This document shows positions 1 to 7,870 of a DNA stretch of 64,000 nucleotides, one piece after another. The position numbers were made by a program, and so were the translations under genes. Position 1 is the stretch's first letter, and each line of letters starts with the position of its first letter. The stretch is from Pseudomonas orientalis (lineage in GTDB: Bacteria > Pseudomonadota > Gammaproteobacteria > Pseudomonadales > Pseudomonadaceae). Where the stretch lies: positions 3,007,001 to 3,071,000 of the forward strand of contig NZ_CP094351.1 of NCBI RefSeq assembly GCF_022807995.1. Direction: 5' to 3'. The notes beneath the pieces are model-generated. The model searched no databases. It was not told the origin of the DNA and was given only the letters and a program-made list of their open reading frames with translations.

Positions 1-2067
1 CTGGTGGCGGTGCCGGTCTCCTTGATCGGTACGTTTGCGGTAATGCACCTGTTCGGCTTCTCGCTCAACGCCCTGTCCCTGTTCGGCCTGGTACTGGCCA
101 TCGGGATCGTGGTGGACGACGCCATCGTGGTGGTGGAGAACGTCGAGCGTAATATCGAGCTGGGCCTGGAGCCGTTCCCGGCCACCGAAAAGGCCATGAG
201 CGAAGTGACCGGCCCGATCATCGCCACGGCGCTGGTGCTGTGCGCGGTGTTCATCCCGGCCGCCTTCATCAGCGGCTTGACCGGGCAGTTCTACAAACAG
301 TTCGCCTTGACCATTGCTATCTCCACGGTGATCTCGGCTTTCAACTCGCTGACCCTGTCCCCTGCCCTGGCCGCCGTGCTGCTGCGTGCCCACGATGCGC
401 CGAAGGATCGTTTCTCCCGGTTCCTCGACAAGATTTTCGGTGGCTGGTTGTTCCGTCCGTTCAACCGCTTTTTCGAAAAGGCCAGCCATGGCTACGTGGG
501 GACCGTACGCCGGGTGATTCGCGGCAGCGGCATTGCGCTGTTCGTGTACGCCGGCCTGATGGTGCTGACGTTCTTCGGCTTTGCCCACACCCCGACCGGT
601 TTCGTGCCGGCCCAGGACAAGCAATACCTGGTGGCCTTCGCCCAACTGCCTGACGCTGCAAGCCTGGACCGCACCGAAAGCGTGATGAAGCGCATGTCGG
701 AAATCGCCCTGAAACAACCCGGCGTGGAAGCCGCGATTGCCTTCCCCGGCCTGTCGATCAACGGTTTCACCAACAGCCCGAACAGCGGCATCGTGTTCGT
801 GACCTTGAAGCCCTTCGACGAGCGTAAGGACGCAAGCATGTCCGCCGGCGCGATCGCCGGTGCACTGAACGGCCAATACGCCAATATCGAAGAAGCCTAT
901 ATGGCGATCTTCCCACCGCCGCCGGTACAAGGCCTGGGCACCATCGGCGGGTTCCGCCTGCAGATCGAGGACCGTGGCAACCTCGGCTATGACGAGCTGT
1001 ACAAGGAAGTGCAGAACATCATCACCAAGAGCCATGGCGTGCCTGAGCTGTTCGGCCTGTTCACCAGCTACACGGTGAACGTGCCGCAGGTCGACGCCGC
1101 CATCGACCGTGAAAAGGCCAAGACCCATGGCGTGGCGATCAGCGACATCTTCGACACGCTGCAGGTCTACCTGGGCTCGTTGTATGCCAACGACTTCAAC
1201 CGCTTCGGACGCACCTACCAGGTCAACGTGCAGGCCGAGCAACAGTTCCGCCAGGACGCCGACCAGATCGGCCAGTTGAAAGTGCGTAACAACAAGGGCG
1301 AGATGATCCCGCTGGCGACCTTCATCAAGGTCAGCGACACCTCGGGCCCCGACCGCGTGATGCACTACAACGGTTTTATCACCGCTGAAATCAACGGCAA
1401 CGCGGCACCGGGCTACAGCTCCGGCCAGGCCCAGATAGCCATTGAAAAGCTGTTGAAGGATGAACTGCCCAACGGCATGACCTATGAGTGGACCGACCTG
1501 ACCTATCAGCAAATCCTCTCGGGCAATACCGCGCTGTTCGTGTTCCCGCTCTGCGTACTGCTGGCGTTCCTGGTACTGGCCGCCCAATACGAAAGCTGGA
1601 GCCTGCCGCTGGCGGTGATCCTGATCGTACCGATGACGCTGCTGTCGGCCATCACCGGGGTGATTCTCTCGGGGAGCGACAACAACATCTTCACCCAGAT
1701 CGGGCTGATCGTACTGGTGGGCCTGGCCTGCAAGAACGCGATCCTGATCGTCGAGTTCGCCAAGGATAAACAGCAGGAAGGCCTCGACCCGCTGGCTGCG
1801 GTACTGGAAGCCTGCCGCCTGCGTCTGCGGCCGATCCTGATGACTTCGTTCGCGTTCATCATGGGTGTGGTGCCGTTGGTGCTGTCCAGCGGTGCCGGTG
1901 CCGAGATGCGCCATGCCATGGGCGTGGCGGTGTTCTCCGGGATGATCGGGGTGACCTTCTTCGGTCTGTTGCTGACGCCCGTGTTCTACGTACTGATCCG
2001 GCGCTATGTGGAGCGCCAGGAAGCGCGCAAAGCGGCCAAGGCCCTGAAGCTGGAGACACAGCAATGA
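1..2067 (+). CDS. mexF: RND multidrug efflux pump permease, MexF-like (5' truncated by window edge)
   Basis: This is the C-terminal two thirds (about 688 residues) of an inner-membrane RND proton/drug antiporter; full-length members have about 1,050 residues. The reading frame is open from base 1, so the true start lies upstream. Near the beginning is the transmembrane segment with the GIVVDDAIVVVEN motif, whose paired aspartates are the proton-relay residues of HAE1-type pumps. The second periplasmic porter loop and the final helices (LAAQYESW, GLACKNAILIVEFAKD) follow. The wording closely matches Pseudomonas MexF as I remember it. The stop overlaps the start of the outer membrane factor gene by 4 bases, so the two are translationally coupled; a membrane fusion protein gene (mexE type) is expected just upstream. 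MexF-like substrates are usually chloramphenicol and quinolones, but the real substrates here are not shown by the sequence. Confidence 0.93.
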   Translation: MVAVPVSLIGTFAVMHLFGFSLNALSLFGLVLAIGIVVDDAIVVVENVERNIELGLEPFPATEKAMSEVTGPIIATALVLCAVFIPAAFISGLTGQFYKQFALTIAISTVISAFNSLTLSPALAAVLLRAHDAPKDRFSRFLDKIFGGWLFRPFNRFFEKASHGYVGTVRRVIRGSGIALFVYAGLMVLTFFGFAHTPTGFVPAQDKQYLVAFAQLPDAASLDRTESVMKRMSEIALKQPGVEAAIAFPGLSINGFTNSPNSGIVFVTLKPFDERKDASMSAGAIAGALNGQYANIEEAYMAIFPPPPVQGLGTIGGFRLQIEDRGNLGYDELYKEVQNIITKSHGVPELFGLFTSYTVNVPQVDAAIDREKAKTHGVAISDIFDTLQVYLGSLYANDFNRFGRTYQVNVQAEQQFRQDADQIGQLKVRNNKGEMIPLATFIKVSDTSGPDRVMHYNGFITAEINGNAAPGYSSGQAQIAIEKLLKDELPNGMTYEWTDLTYQQILSGNTALFVFPLCVLLAFLVLAAQYESWSLPLAVILIVPMTLLSAITGVILSGSDNNIFTQIGLIVLVGLACKNAILIVEFAKDKQQEGLDPLAAVLEACRLRLRPILMTSFAFIMGVVPLVLSSGAGAEMRHAMGVAVFSGMIGVTFFGLLLTPVFYVLIRRYVERQEARKAAKALKLETQQ

Positions 2068-3479
2068 GTGTGAAAATATTCCTGCCGAGCCTGCTGGTCC
2101 TGGCGCTCGCCGCCTGTGCCGTAGGCCCGGACTACAAGACCCAACAGCTGGAGGCGGCCAATATCACGGCCGCCGCCGACACCAAAAGCTACGACCACGC
2201 CAAATACGAAGGCATCTGGTGGCAGCAGTTCGAAGACCCGACGCTTAACCAACTGGTGACCCAGTCATTGAGCGGCAACCGCGATTTGCGCGTAGCCTTC
2301 GCCCGCCTGCGGGCGGCACGGGCCATCCGTGACGACGCGGCCAACGACATCATGCCGGTGGTCACCTCCCGCGCCAGCAGTGATGTGGGTAAAGGCCAGA
2401 TTCCGGGGCAGACCACCAAGCGTGTCAACAGCGAGCGCTACGACCTGGGCCTGGACATGGCCTGGGAAGTCGACCTGTTCGGGCGCATCCGCCGCAACCT
2501 GGAAGCCAGCGACGCCGACCAGCAAGTGGCCGAAGCCGACCTGTACCAACTGCAAGTCACCATGATTGCCGAACTGGTGGATGCCTACGGTCAACTCCGC
2601 GGTGCGCAACTGCGCGAACGCATCGCCCTGGACAACCTGAAAAACCAGCAGGACTCGCGCAGCATTACCGTGAGCCTGCGCGATGCCGGTGTGGGTGATC
2701 AGCTTGACGTGGAACGTGCCGATGCGCGCCTGGCGGCAGTGGAAGCCAGCGTGCCGCAACTGCAGGCCGAGCAAGTGCGCGAGCGCAACCGCATCGCCAC
2801 CCTCCTCGGCCAGCGCCCGGACAAACTGAGCGTGGACCTGAGCCCCAAGGACCTGCCGGCAATTGCCAAGGCATTGCCGATTGGCGACCCGGGCCAATTG
2901 CTGCAACGACGTCCGGACATCCTCAGCGCCGAACGCAAACTGGCCGCCGCCACCGCGCGAATCGGCGTGGCCAAGGCCGACCTGTTCCCACGGGTCAGCC
3001 TCAGCGGCTTCCTCGGCTTCACCGCCGGGCGTGGTTCGCAGATTGGTTCGGCCGCCGCAAACGCCTGGTCCCTGGGCCCGAGCATTACCTGGGCCGCGTT
3101 TGATCTGGGCAGCGTACGTGCGCGTTTGCGCGGAGCGAATGCCGAAGCCGACGGCGCCTTGGCAACCTATGAGCAGCAAGTGCTGCTGGCCCTGGAAGAA
3201 TCCGAGAACGCCTTCAGCGATTACGGCAAGCGCCAGCAACGTCTGGTCTCGCTGATCCGCCAAAGCGAATCCAGCCGCGCCGCCGCCGACCTCGCCGCGA
3301 TCCGCTACCGCGAAGGCACCGTGGACTTCCTGGTACTGCTCGACGCCCAGCGCGAACGCCTGGCCGCCGAAGACGCCCAGGCCCAGGCCGAAGTCGACCT
3401 GTATCGCGGCATAGTGGCGATCTACAAGGCGTTGGGTGGCGGCTGGCAGCCGGACACGGTGGTGGCCAGCAGCAAGTGA
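2064..3479 (+). CDS. oprN: Outer membrane efflux lipoprotein, OprN-like (NodT family)
   Basis: This 471-residue protein is the TolC-type outer membrane channel that completes the tripartite RND pump encoded just upstream. It begins with a lipoprotein signal peptide with lipobox LAAC around residues 14-17, followed by the family phrase AVGPDYK. Two OEP repeats of about 200 residues follow, with the typical coiled-coil wording (WEVDLFGRIRR, DLFPRVSLSG, YREGTVDFLVLLDAQR). The start codon overlaps the stop of the pump gene (ATGA), as expected for an operon. A strong terminator follows the gene, so it is the last gene of the unit. The assignment as OprN rather than another OprM-family channel rests on its MexF-like partner. 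Confidence 0.93.
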   Translation: MSVKIFLPSLLVLALAACAVGPDYKTQQLEAANITAAADTKSYDHAKYEGIWWQQFEDPTLNQLVTQSLSGNRDLRVAFARLRAARAIRDDAANDIMPVVTSRASSDVGKGQIPGQTTKRVNSERYDLGLDMAWEVDLFGRIRRNLEASDADQQVAEADLYQLQVTMIAELVDAYGQLRGAQLRERIALDNLKNQQDSRSITVSLRDAGVGDQLDVERADARLAAVEASVPQLQAEQVRERNRIATLLGQRPDKLSVDLSPKDLPAIAKALPIGDPGQLLQRRPDILSAERKLAAATARIGVAKADLFPRVSLSGFLGFTAGRGSQIGSAAANAWSLGPSITWAAFDLGSVRARLRGANAEADGALATYEQQVLLALEESENAFSDYGKRQQRLVSLIRQSESSRAAADLAAIRYREGTVDFLVLLDAQRERLAAEDAQAQAEVDLYRGIVAIYKALGGGWQPDTVVASSK

Positions 3480-3520
3480 TGTAAAGAGCTCCTTTGGTTG
3501 GTCGCATCCAGCCAATTTTC

Positions 3521-3556
3521 AGCCCTGCGATCCATTCGGTTGCGGGGCTTTTTTTT
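3521..3556 (+). terminator. Rho-independent terminator of the efflux operon
   Basis: The arms AGCCCTGCGA and TTGCGGGGCT can pair with a mismatch around a short loop and are followed by a run of eight T. It lies about 40 bases after the oprN stop and marks the edge between GC-rich host sequence and the AT-rich cluster. Confidence 0.85.
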
Positions 3557-3913
3557 GCTAGGAGCGTCCTAAAATATTGAACGTTATGTCTGTAAGCCTA
3601 ATAAGAAGTCCTTCGTAAGTAATTTCCTAATACCGCACTGGGCCTGGCGATCAGGATTAAGTGTTTTTTAACACTGCAGCCATTTCTCTTCTTGCAGATG
3701 TCCTGATACATAAAGTCACAACCTGTACATTTGCCTAATACTGCCTATATGGTCTTTACTCAGGACATCACTGATTAGCTTAAACACGTACGCGAATCCT
3801 CCTTGATTAAATCTGGGCACGTCGCGTAGCCCTGGGCCGGAATGTCAAATTGATCAGTGACGGCTTAATCAAACGACGTTACTAGCCCATCAATTAATAA
3901 ATGGAATAAAAAC
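3557..3913 (+). promoter_or_regulatory. AT-rich leader region upstream of the peptide cluster; promoter presumably here
   Basis: These roughly 360 bases hold no convincing gene on either strand. The base composition drops sharply here relative to the oprN gene. Since the upstream operon is terminated at 3556 and the peptide gene starts at 3914, the promoter for the peptide gene must lie here, but I could not pick one convincing -35/-10 pair. No known operator was recognised. Confidence 0.45.
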
Positions 3914-4054
3914 ATGAAAAATGAAGAAGTAAATGACTATGTACCAGAACCAGACAACAGCTTTTCTGCCACGAATGAAAATGAAGACATCTCTTTCTTC
4001 ATGGATCTAGCAGATGATGAATTGATGCTTCAGGCTGTTTTTAGTCGTTGTTAG
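3914..4054 (+). CDS. Putative RiPP-like precursor peptide (46 aa, acidic leader, C-terminal Cys)
   Basis: A 46-codon frame starts at ATG 3914 and ends at TAG 4052-4054. The product is very acidic (runs such as NEEVND, ENED, DLADDEL) and carries a single cysteine as its very last residue, in the ending AVFSRC. The segment DLADDELMLQAV resembles the acidic D/E-D/E-E-L ending of many RiPP leader peptides, so the modified core could be the last few residues (about VFSRC); this is inference. The Shine-Dalgarno site is weak. The gene is followed at once by a hairpin terminator and then by five co-directional genes for an E1-like enzyme, an oxygenase and an exporter, which is the usual layout for a precursor gene. 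No homologue is known to me. It could instead be a chance short frame, but size, composition and position argue for a real gene. Confidence 0.7.
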   Translation: MKNEEVNDYVPEPDNSFSATNENEDISFFMDLADDELMLQAVFSRC

Positions 4055-4074
4055 TAGTCAGCCAGCACCAACAT

Positions 4075-4106
4075 AAAAAAGGTCATTCATTAGTTTGACC
4101 TTTTTT
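4075..4106 (+). terminator. Stem-loop terminator/attenuator between precursor and biosynthetic genes
   Basis: The arms AAAAAAGGTCA and TGACCTTTTTT are perfect 11-base complements around a 10-base loop, ending in a T run. It sits 20 bases after the precursor stop and 38 bases before the first enzyme gene. A leaky terminator here would give more precursor than enzyme transcript, a common arrangement in RiPP clusters. Confidence 0.8.
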
Positions 4107-4144
4107 ATCAAACTAATAGCAATTCTTTAAGCAGGATTATCTAT

Positions 4145-5122
4145 TTGTTAAACAAAAACATAATTCCTCTTGAAAGCGTTGATGCTAGCGAGGTAATGGA
4201 ATTTCAAAAAAATTACCTTCTGAATGAAACGCCAGTCATTTTAAAAGGAATGGGGAAAGATTGGCCAGCTATGAAGCGATGGTCCGCAAACTTTTTCAAA
4301 GACAGTTACGGACATGTTGACGTACCTATCTGTTACTACAAGACAAAACAGCAAGAACCTTACAAAAACCAAGCTAGAATGCCTCTGAGGGAATATATAT
4401 GCATAGCAGAAAACAAAGCCTTTATTGACCATAAGACTGAGTTACCCTATATGGGCGGATGGATCTATCACAAAGAGTTTCCTGAACTCCTAAATGACAT
4501 AGATATGACATTACCTTGCTTTCCTGATAACTGGCTGTACAAATTACCGCCTTCGATTTCAATACCACCAACAAACTTACTTATCGGATATGAATTTGTA
4601 TCCAGTCCTTTACATACAGATTCTTTTTTCGTTAACTCCCTGTTAACCATGATTATAGGCGAAAAAAAAGCGCGTATGGTGTCGCCACTCCACACCTTTG
4701 CAGTCTCGAACGGACAAGACTTATTTGATACTGAAACTGCTAATAAAGTGCTCAGGCAAGGCGCCGATATTTTTGAAGGTACGATAACGGCGGGTGACGC
4801 ATTTTATATTCCCCCTGGATGGTGGCACAACGTAATCAACTGCGGGTTCACTATCGCTGTTCAAAACTTACATGTAGACACTCATAGATTCCCATTGTTT
4901 GAACAGCAAATGCGTGGATTCGTTCTACCCATATTAAGTAAAATCGAAGACTTAGGTAAAAAAGCTAGAGCAGAACTATTTGAAGTGGCAAAAACACTGC
5001 CTCCTCCCTTATCCCATAAAATCGGAAGTTTTATAGAGCATGAGGAAAAATATATCCTGTTTCTCAAAAATACCGCAGCAAAAACTGAAGACTACCTAAG
5101 CAACTATTACTCAAAACCTTAG
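4145..5122 (+). CDS. JmjC/cupin-8 type Fe(II)/2-oxoglutarate-dependent oxygenase
   Basis: This 325-residue protein has the cupin-8/JmjC fold signature. The facial triad is H157 and D159 (in PLHTD) with the distal H228 (in PPGWWHNV), and the N-terminal phrase TPVILKGMGKDWPA is typical of the family. Such enzymes hydroxylate amino acid side chains in proteins or peptides using Fe(II), oxygen and 2-oxoglutarate. The start is a TTG at 4145 with AGGA 9 bases upstream; no ATG lies nearby until residue 18. It is the first gene after the precursor and terminator, so the likely substrate is the precursor peptide or a processed form of it; this is inference. Base composition is AT-rich like the rest of the cluster. 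PaaB of pantocin A biosynthesis is a possible functional analogue. Confidence 0.82.
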   Translation: MLNKNIIPLESVDASEVMEFQKNYLLNETPVILKGMGKDWPAMKRWSANFFKDSYGHVDVPICYYKTKQQEPYKNQARMPLREYICIAENKAFIDHKTELPYMGGWIYHKEFPELLNDIDMTLPCFPDNWLYKLPPSISIPPTNLLIGYEFVSSPLHTDSFFVNSLLTMIIGEKKARMVSPLHTFAVSNGQDLFDTETANKVLRQGADIFEGTITAGDAFYIPPGWWHNVINCGFTIAVQNLHVDTHRFPLFEQQMRGFVLPILSKIEDLGKKARAELFEVAKTLPPPLSHKIGSFIEHEEKYILFLKNTAAKTEDYLSNYYSKP

Positions 5123-5167
5123 GTATTTAGAAGCCTTTCATATACTCCAAGAAAGTAAGGAGGCTGC

Positions 5168-6400
5168 GTGGAAAACAAAAATAATCTACTTAGAATTGCT
5201 GTAGATGCAGTTCCCGGATCACTAAAATCCCCTCGTAACTATGGTGCACTACAATTAGCGAGCTTGGGAGCGCTTCCGCCACGAGCGCCGTTATCTACAC
5301 CGCTCCCAAACGTGAGCATAGAAGGCGGCTGTGATATCAGAGTTAAGGATGAGGAGCATACATACATTCTTTCTCCCAAAACCAATAAAACCCGCGAACT
5401 GAATAATATTTCAGGAGGAGATTATCTAAGCGGGCTTAACTATCTGGCAAGTCAAGATATTCTCGTCCGCCATCTAATTATGAGCAAAGCCAAATTAAAG
5501 TTAGCCCTAGATGGCAGCGCCGTTATCAGATTTCAAGATAAGGTGCCAGCCTTTGAAGGATTACTATCTTCCCCTGCCTGGATACCGTTTCGTGCTGGTA
5601 TGTGGCCTGGAGCACGGCAGATCTGTGAGATTGCTCCTAATAGGTGGGAGGCTTTTTGCCCCTACAAAAGCATTCCGCCTATACTTATAGAAGTTGTTCG
5701 CAATCCTGAAGAAAATATAACTCTTTACGAAAAAGGAATCATTAATCAGACTGCAGACACCGCTACTCCATTTAACTCAACCGCACTAATAAATGGACAG
5801 CGCATCGTTAAGAAAACGTCCCTTAGAGGTGTTCTTGTTTTTTCAGGCGAGCTTATTGGAGATGACAAAAAATCACTTCGTAAAGAAATTAAAAACATTT
5901 TAAAAGAGGAAAACTGTGGAGAACATGTAGGTTGGGCAAGGGCTGCCACACCATCTGACGATCCCGTACCGCTAAAAAATTTAATATCTTTAGACTGGTC
6001 TCCTATAGCATCCAAAAATGGTCTTCTTCTAGCATTTTCTGATTATTACCCCAACGCTACTGTAGCTTGGTCCATTGCGATGACTCTTCATAAGAATGGT
6101 ATACCTTGCACTCCAGTTTCTGACAGCTATTCAAATCCTAAAGTTAAAGCTGCTATGCGCCTAATGATTATTTCTGGACCAACCGATGATGCTTGGGGTA
6201 GATATGCGTCATTAATGTTATGCCCAGCTTGGCGAAATGAATCACAAGCCCAAAAACTATATTTCAATACATTAAAATCATCTATGTTTAGCAATCCACA
6301 TAGAAGATTGCTTAACCATCTACTAGACGATGTATGCCCAAGCGTTACTATTGGCGCCATTCCAAGCATTTGCTTGAGCAATATTAATTTCCAAAAGTAA
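5168..6400 (+). CDS. Signal-less relative of peptide-binding SBP_bac_5 proteins (function unknown)
   Basis: This 410-residue protein starts at GTG 5168 behind a perfect AAGGAGG. It has no signal peptide or lipobox. The layout follows the family 5 extracellular solute-binding fold: an LRIAVDAVPGSL opening, a YILSPK strand, GGDYLSGLNYL in the place of the usual 'DV..S...' helix, AFEGLLSSPAWIPFR, a lysine/glycine-type LYEKGIINQT segment, and LLLAFSDYYPNATVAWSIAMTLHKNGIPCTPV in the second lobe. Family 5 members bind oligopeptides; cytoplasmic versions exist in regulators such as SgrR. Here it may bind the precursor, its leader or the finished product inside the cell, either as a chaperone or as an immunity protein. 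That role is inference, and the fold call itself is by eye and remote. Confidence 0.5.
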   Translation: MENKNNLLRIAVDAVPGSLKSPRNYGALQLASLGALPPRAPLSTPLPNVSIEGGCDIRVKDEEHTYILSPKTNKTRELNNISGGDYLSGLNYLASQDILVRHLIMSKAKLKLALDGSAVIRFQDKVPAFEGLLSSPAWIPFRAGMWPGARQICEIAPNRWEAFCPYKSIPPILIEVVRNPEENITLYEKGIINQTADTATPFNSTALINGQRIVKKTSLRGVLVFSGELIGDDKKSLRKEIKNILKEENCGEHVGWARAATPSDDPVPLKNLISLDWSPIASKNGLLLAFSDYYPNATVAWSIAMTLHKNGIPCTPVSDSYSNPKVKAAMRLMIISGPTDDAWGRYASLMLCPAWRNESQAQKLYFNTLKSSMFSNPHRRLLNHLLDDVCPSVTIGAIPSICLSNINFQK

Positions 6401-6439
6401 TAGACCTACTGTAGCTAGTAAGCTGACAGGAGCGATGCT

Positions 6440-7870
6440 ATGAATATAATACACACAAAAGTAGACTTACATATTTCTCCAACAGACAACTCAAGCAAAA
6501 TCTGCCAAGATATAATTAAAACTTTTGGCTTATCTGAAAAAGGGTGGATTGAGTCACTCTCAAATTTAGATATTCCTACAAACGGAATTGTTCTAATAAC
6601 AGGCGCAAGTGGTGTTGGTAAAAGTTTACTACTAAGAGAAATATCTCAACACTTTTCAGCCATAAGGAAAATACCTGACCACATTGATAAAGAGAAATCT
6701 ATTGCTGAGATAATATCTTATGACGATGCAGGAGCAGTCATCCGTTACCTTTCAAAATTTGGACTGGGAGAGCCACGTATTCTGATTGGTCCTTTCTCTC
6801 ACCTATCTGATGGGCAAAAAGAACGTTTCCTTATTGCGTCGGCCTTAATCCAGGGAAACGGGCCACTTATCCTTGACGAATTCACTACACGATTGGACAG
6901 GCGTACAGCTCACATTGTCGCCATAAATTTAGGGAAAATCCTGCGCGCCAATGAACAAAGCGCTTTTATTGCAAGTTGCCATGACGATATTGTCGACTTT
7001 TTAAAACCTGACATTCATATTGAGCTTTGCTCAGACGGGAAACACCGTATTTTAAACAAAAAAATAAAAAACACAAATATATTAGAAAGCCTAAAAATAG
7101 AAATAAAAAAAGGCACCATAGAGGACTATAAAAAACTTTCTCGTTATCATTATGAAAATGACAACCCGAATGATATAGATATGTTGGTCCCTCTAGTTGA
7201 CCATGTTGTTGCTGCTTATTCTCAAGGAGAACTGGTTGGCGTTAACTTATGTATACGTCCATGGCCAAAGGCATTTGAGATATTTCCTGAGTTCTCAGAA
7301 GTCAATAAATCTATATTGCAATCATTCCGGGTCATTGTACATCCACAGTATCGTGGCATTGGGCTGACTAAGGCTTTAGATGTCATTCCCAACTCAAATA
7401 CAAAAATACTATTGTCATGGTCTGCATTTTCTTCATATTACTCTTTCCCTATACTCGCAAACTATCAGCGATTTCATAGCCCATTTGAAATAATGAGCGA
7501 GGCTGAGATTTTGCTTCAATCATTTGTTGAGCCTAGACAAAAAAATAAAGACAAATCACTTCACCTGCTTATGGAGTGCCGAGAAATTTGGCAAGAGCTC
7601 ACAAATGGGGAAAAAAAGATTTTGAAAGCTTTAGTAGTAGATGCCGCCAGTGAGAAAAGTTTGCGCCTAACTCTCTTTCAAAGAAAAATATCTGGTTTGG
7701 AAACCTCCGTTGATTCCAAAAAACTTATTAAATCTATTTTCTTTAAACTTTATTCTAGATCCAGTAGTGGTACTTTACCCATGCTATTGGCTGAAACAGT
7801 TTATAGACCAATGGCTATGTTTGTTAAACATATAGGCGACACACGCATAATGGAGAATTCCCTTGTTTAA
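6440..7870 (+). CDS. ABC-type ATPase fused to a GNAT-like acetyltransferase domain
   Basis: The 476-residue protein has an N-terminal ABC ATPase: Walker A GASGVGKS (55-62), signature LSDGQ (122-126), Walker B PLILDE (142-147) and switch His181. A second region (about 220-345) reads like a GNAT fold: a YSQGELVGVNL strand and the acetyl-CoA loop RVIVHPQYRGIGLTKAL (297-313). There is no membrane segment and no permease gene nearby, so it is probably a soluble enzyme rather than a transporter subunit. The start is ATG 6440 with AGGAG upstream, and the end overlaps the next gene. In microcin C clusters a GNAT domain (MccE) acetylates and inactivates the toxic product, so self-immunity is one possible role; a part in biosynthesis is another. 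Both are inference. The region after residue 345 is not recognised. Confidence 0.68.
   Translation: MNIIHTKVDLHISPTDNSSKICQDIIKTFGLSEKGWIESLSNLDIPTNGIVLITGASGVGKSLLLREISQHFSAIRKIPDHIDKEKSIAEIISYDDAGAVIRYLSKFGLGEPRILIGPFSHLSDGQKERFLIASALIQGNGPLILDEFTTRLDRRTAHIVAINLGKILRANEQSAFIASCHDDIVDFLKPDIHIELCSDGKHRILNKKIKNTNILESLKIEIKKGTIEDYKKLSRYHYENDNPNDIDMLVPLVDHVVAAYSQGELVGVNLCIRPWPKAFEIFPEFSEVNKSILQSFRVIVHPQYRGIGLTKALDVIPNSNTKILLSWSAFSSYYSFPILANYQRFHSPFEIMSEAEILLQSFVEPRQKNKDKSLHLLMECREIWQELTNGEKKILKALVVDAASEKSLRLTLFQRKISGLETSVDSKKLIKSIFFKLYSRSSSGTLPMLLAETVYRPMAMFVKHIGDTRIMENSLV

Noticed and set aside
6440..7870. ABC transporter for export of the peptide
   Set aside because: The protein has no membrane segment and no permease gene is present; the MFS protein is the likelier exporter.
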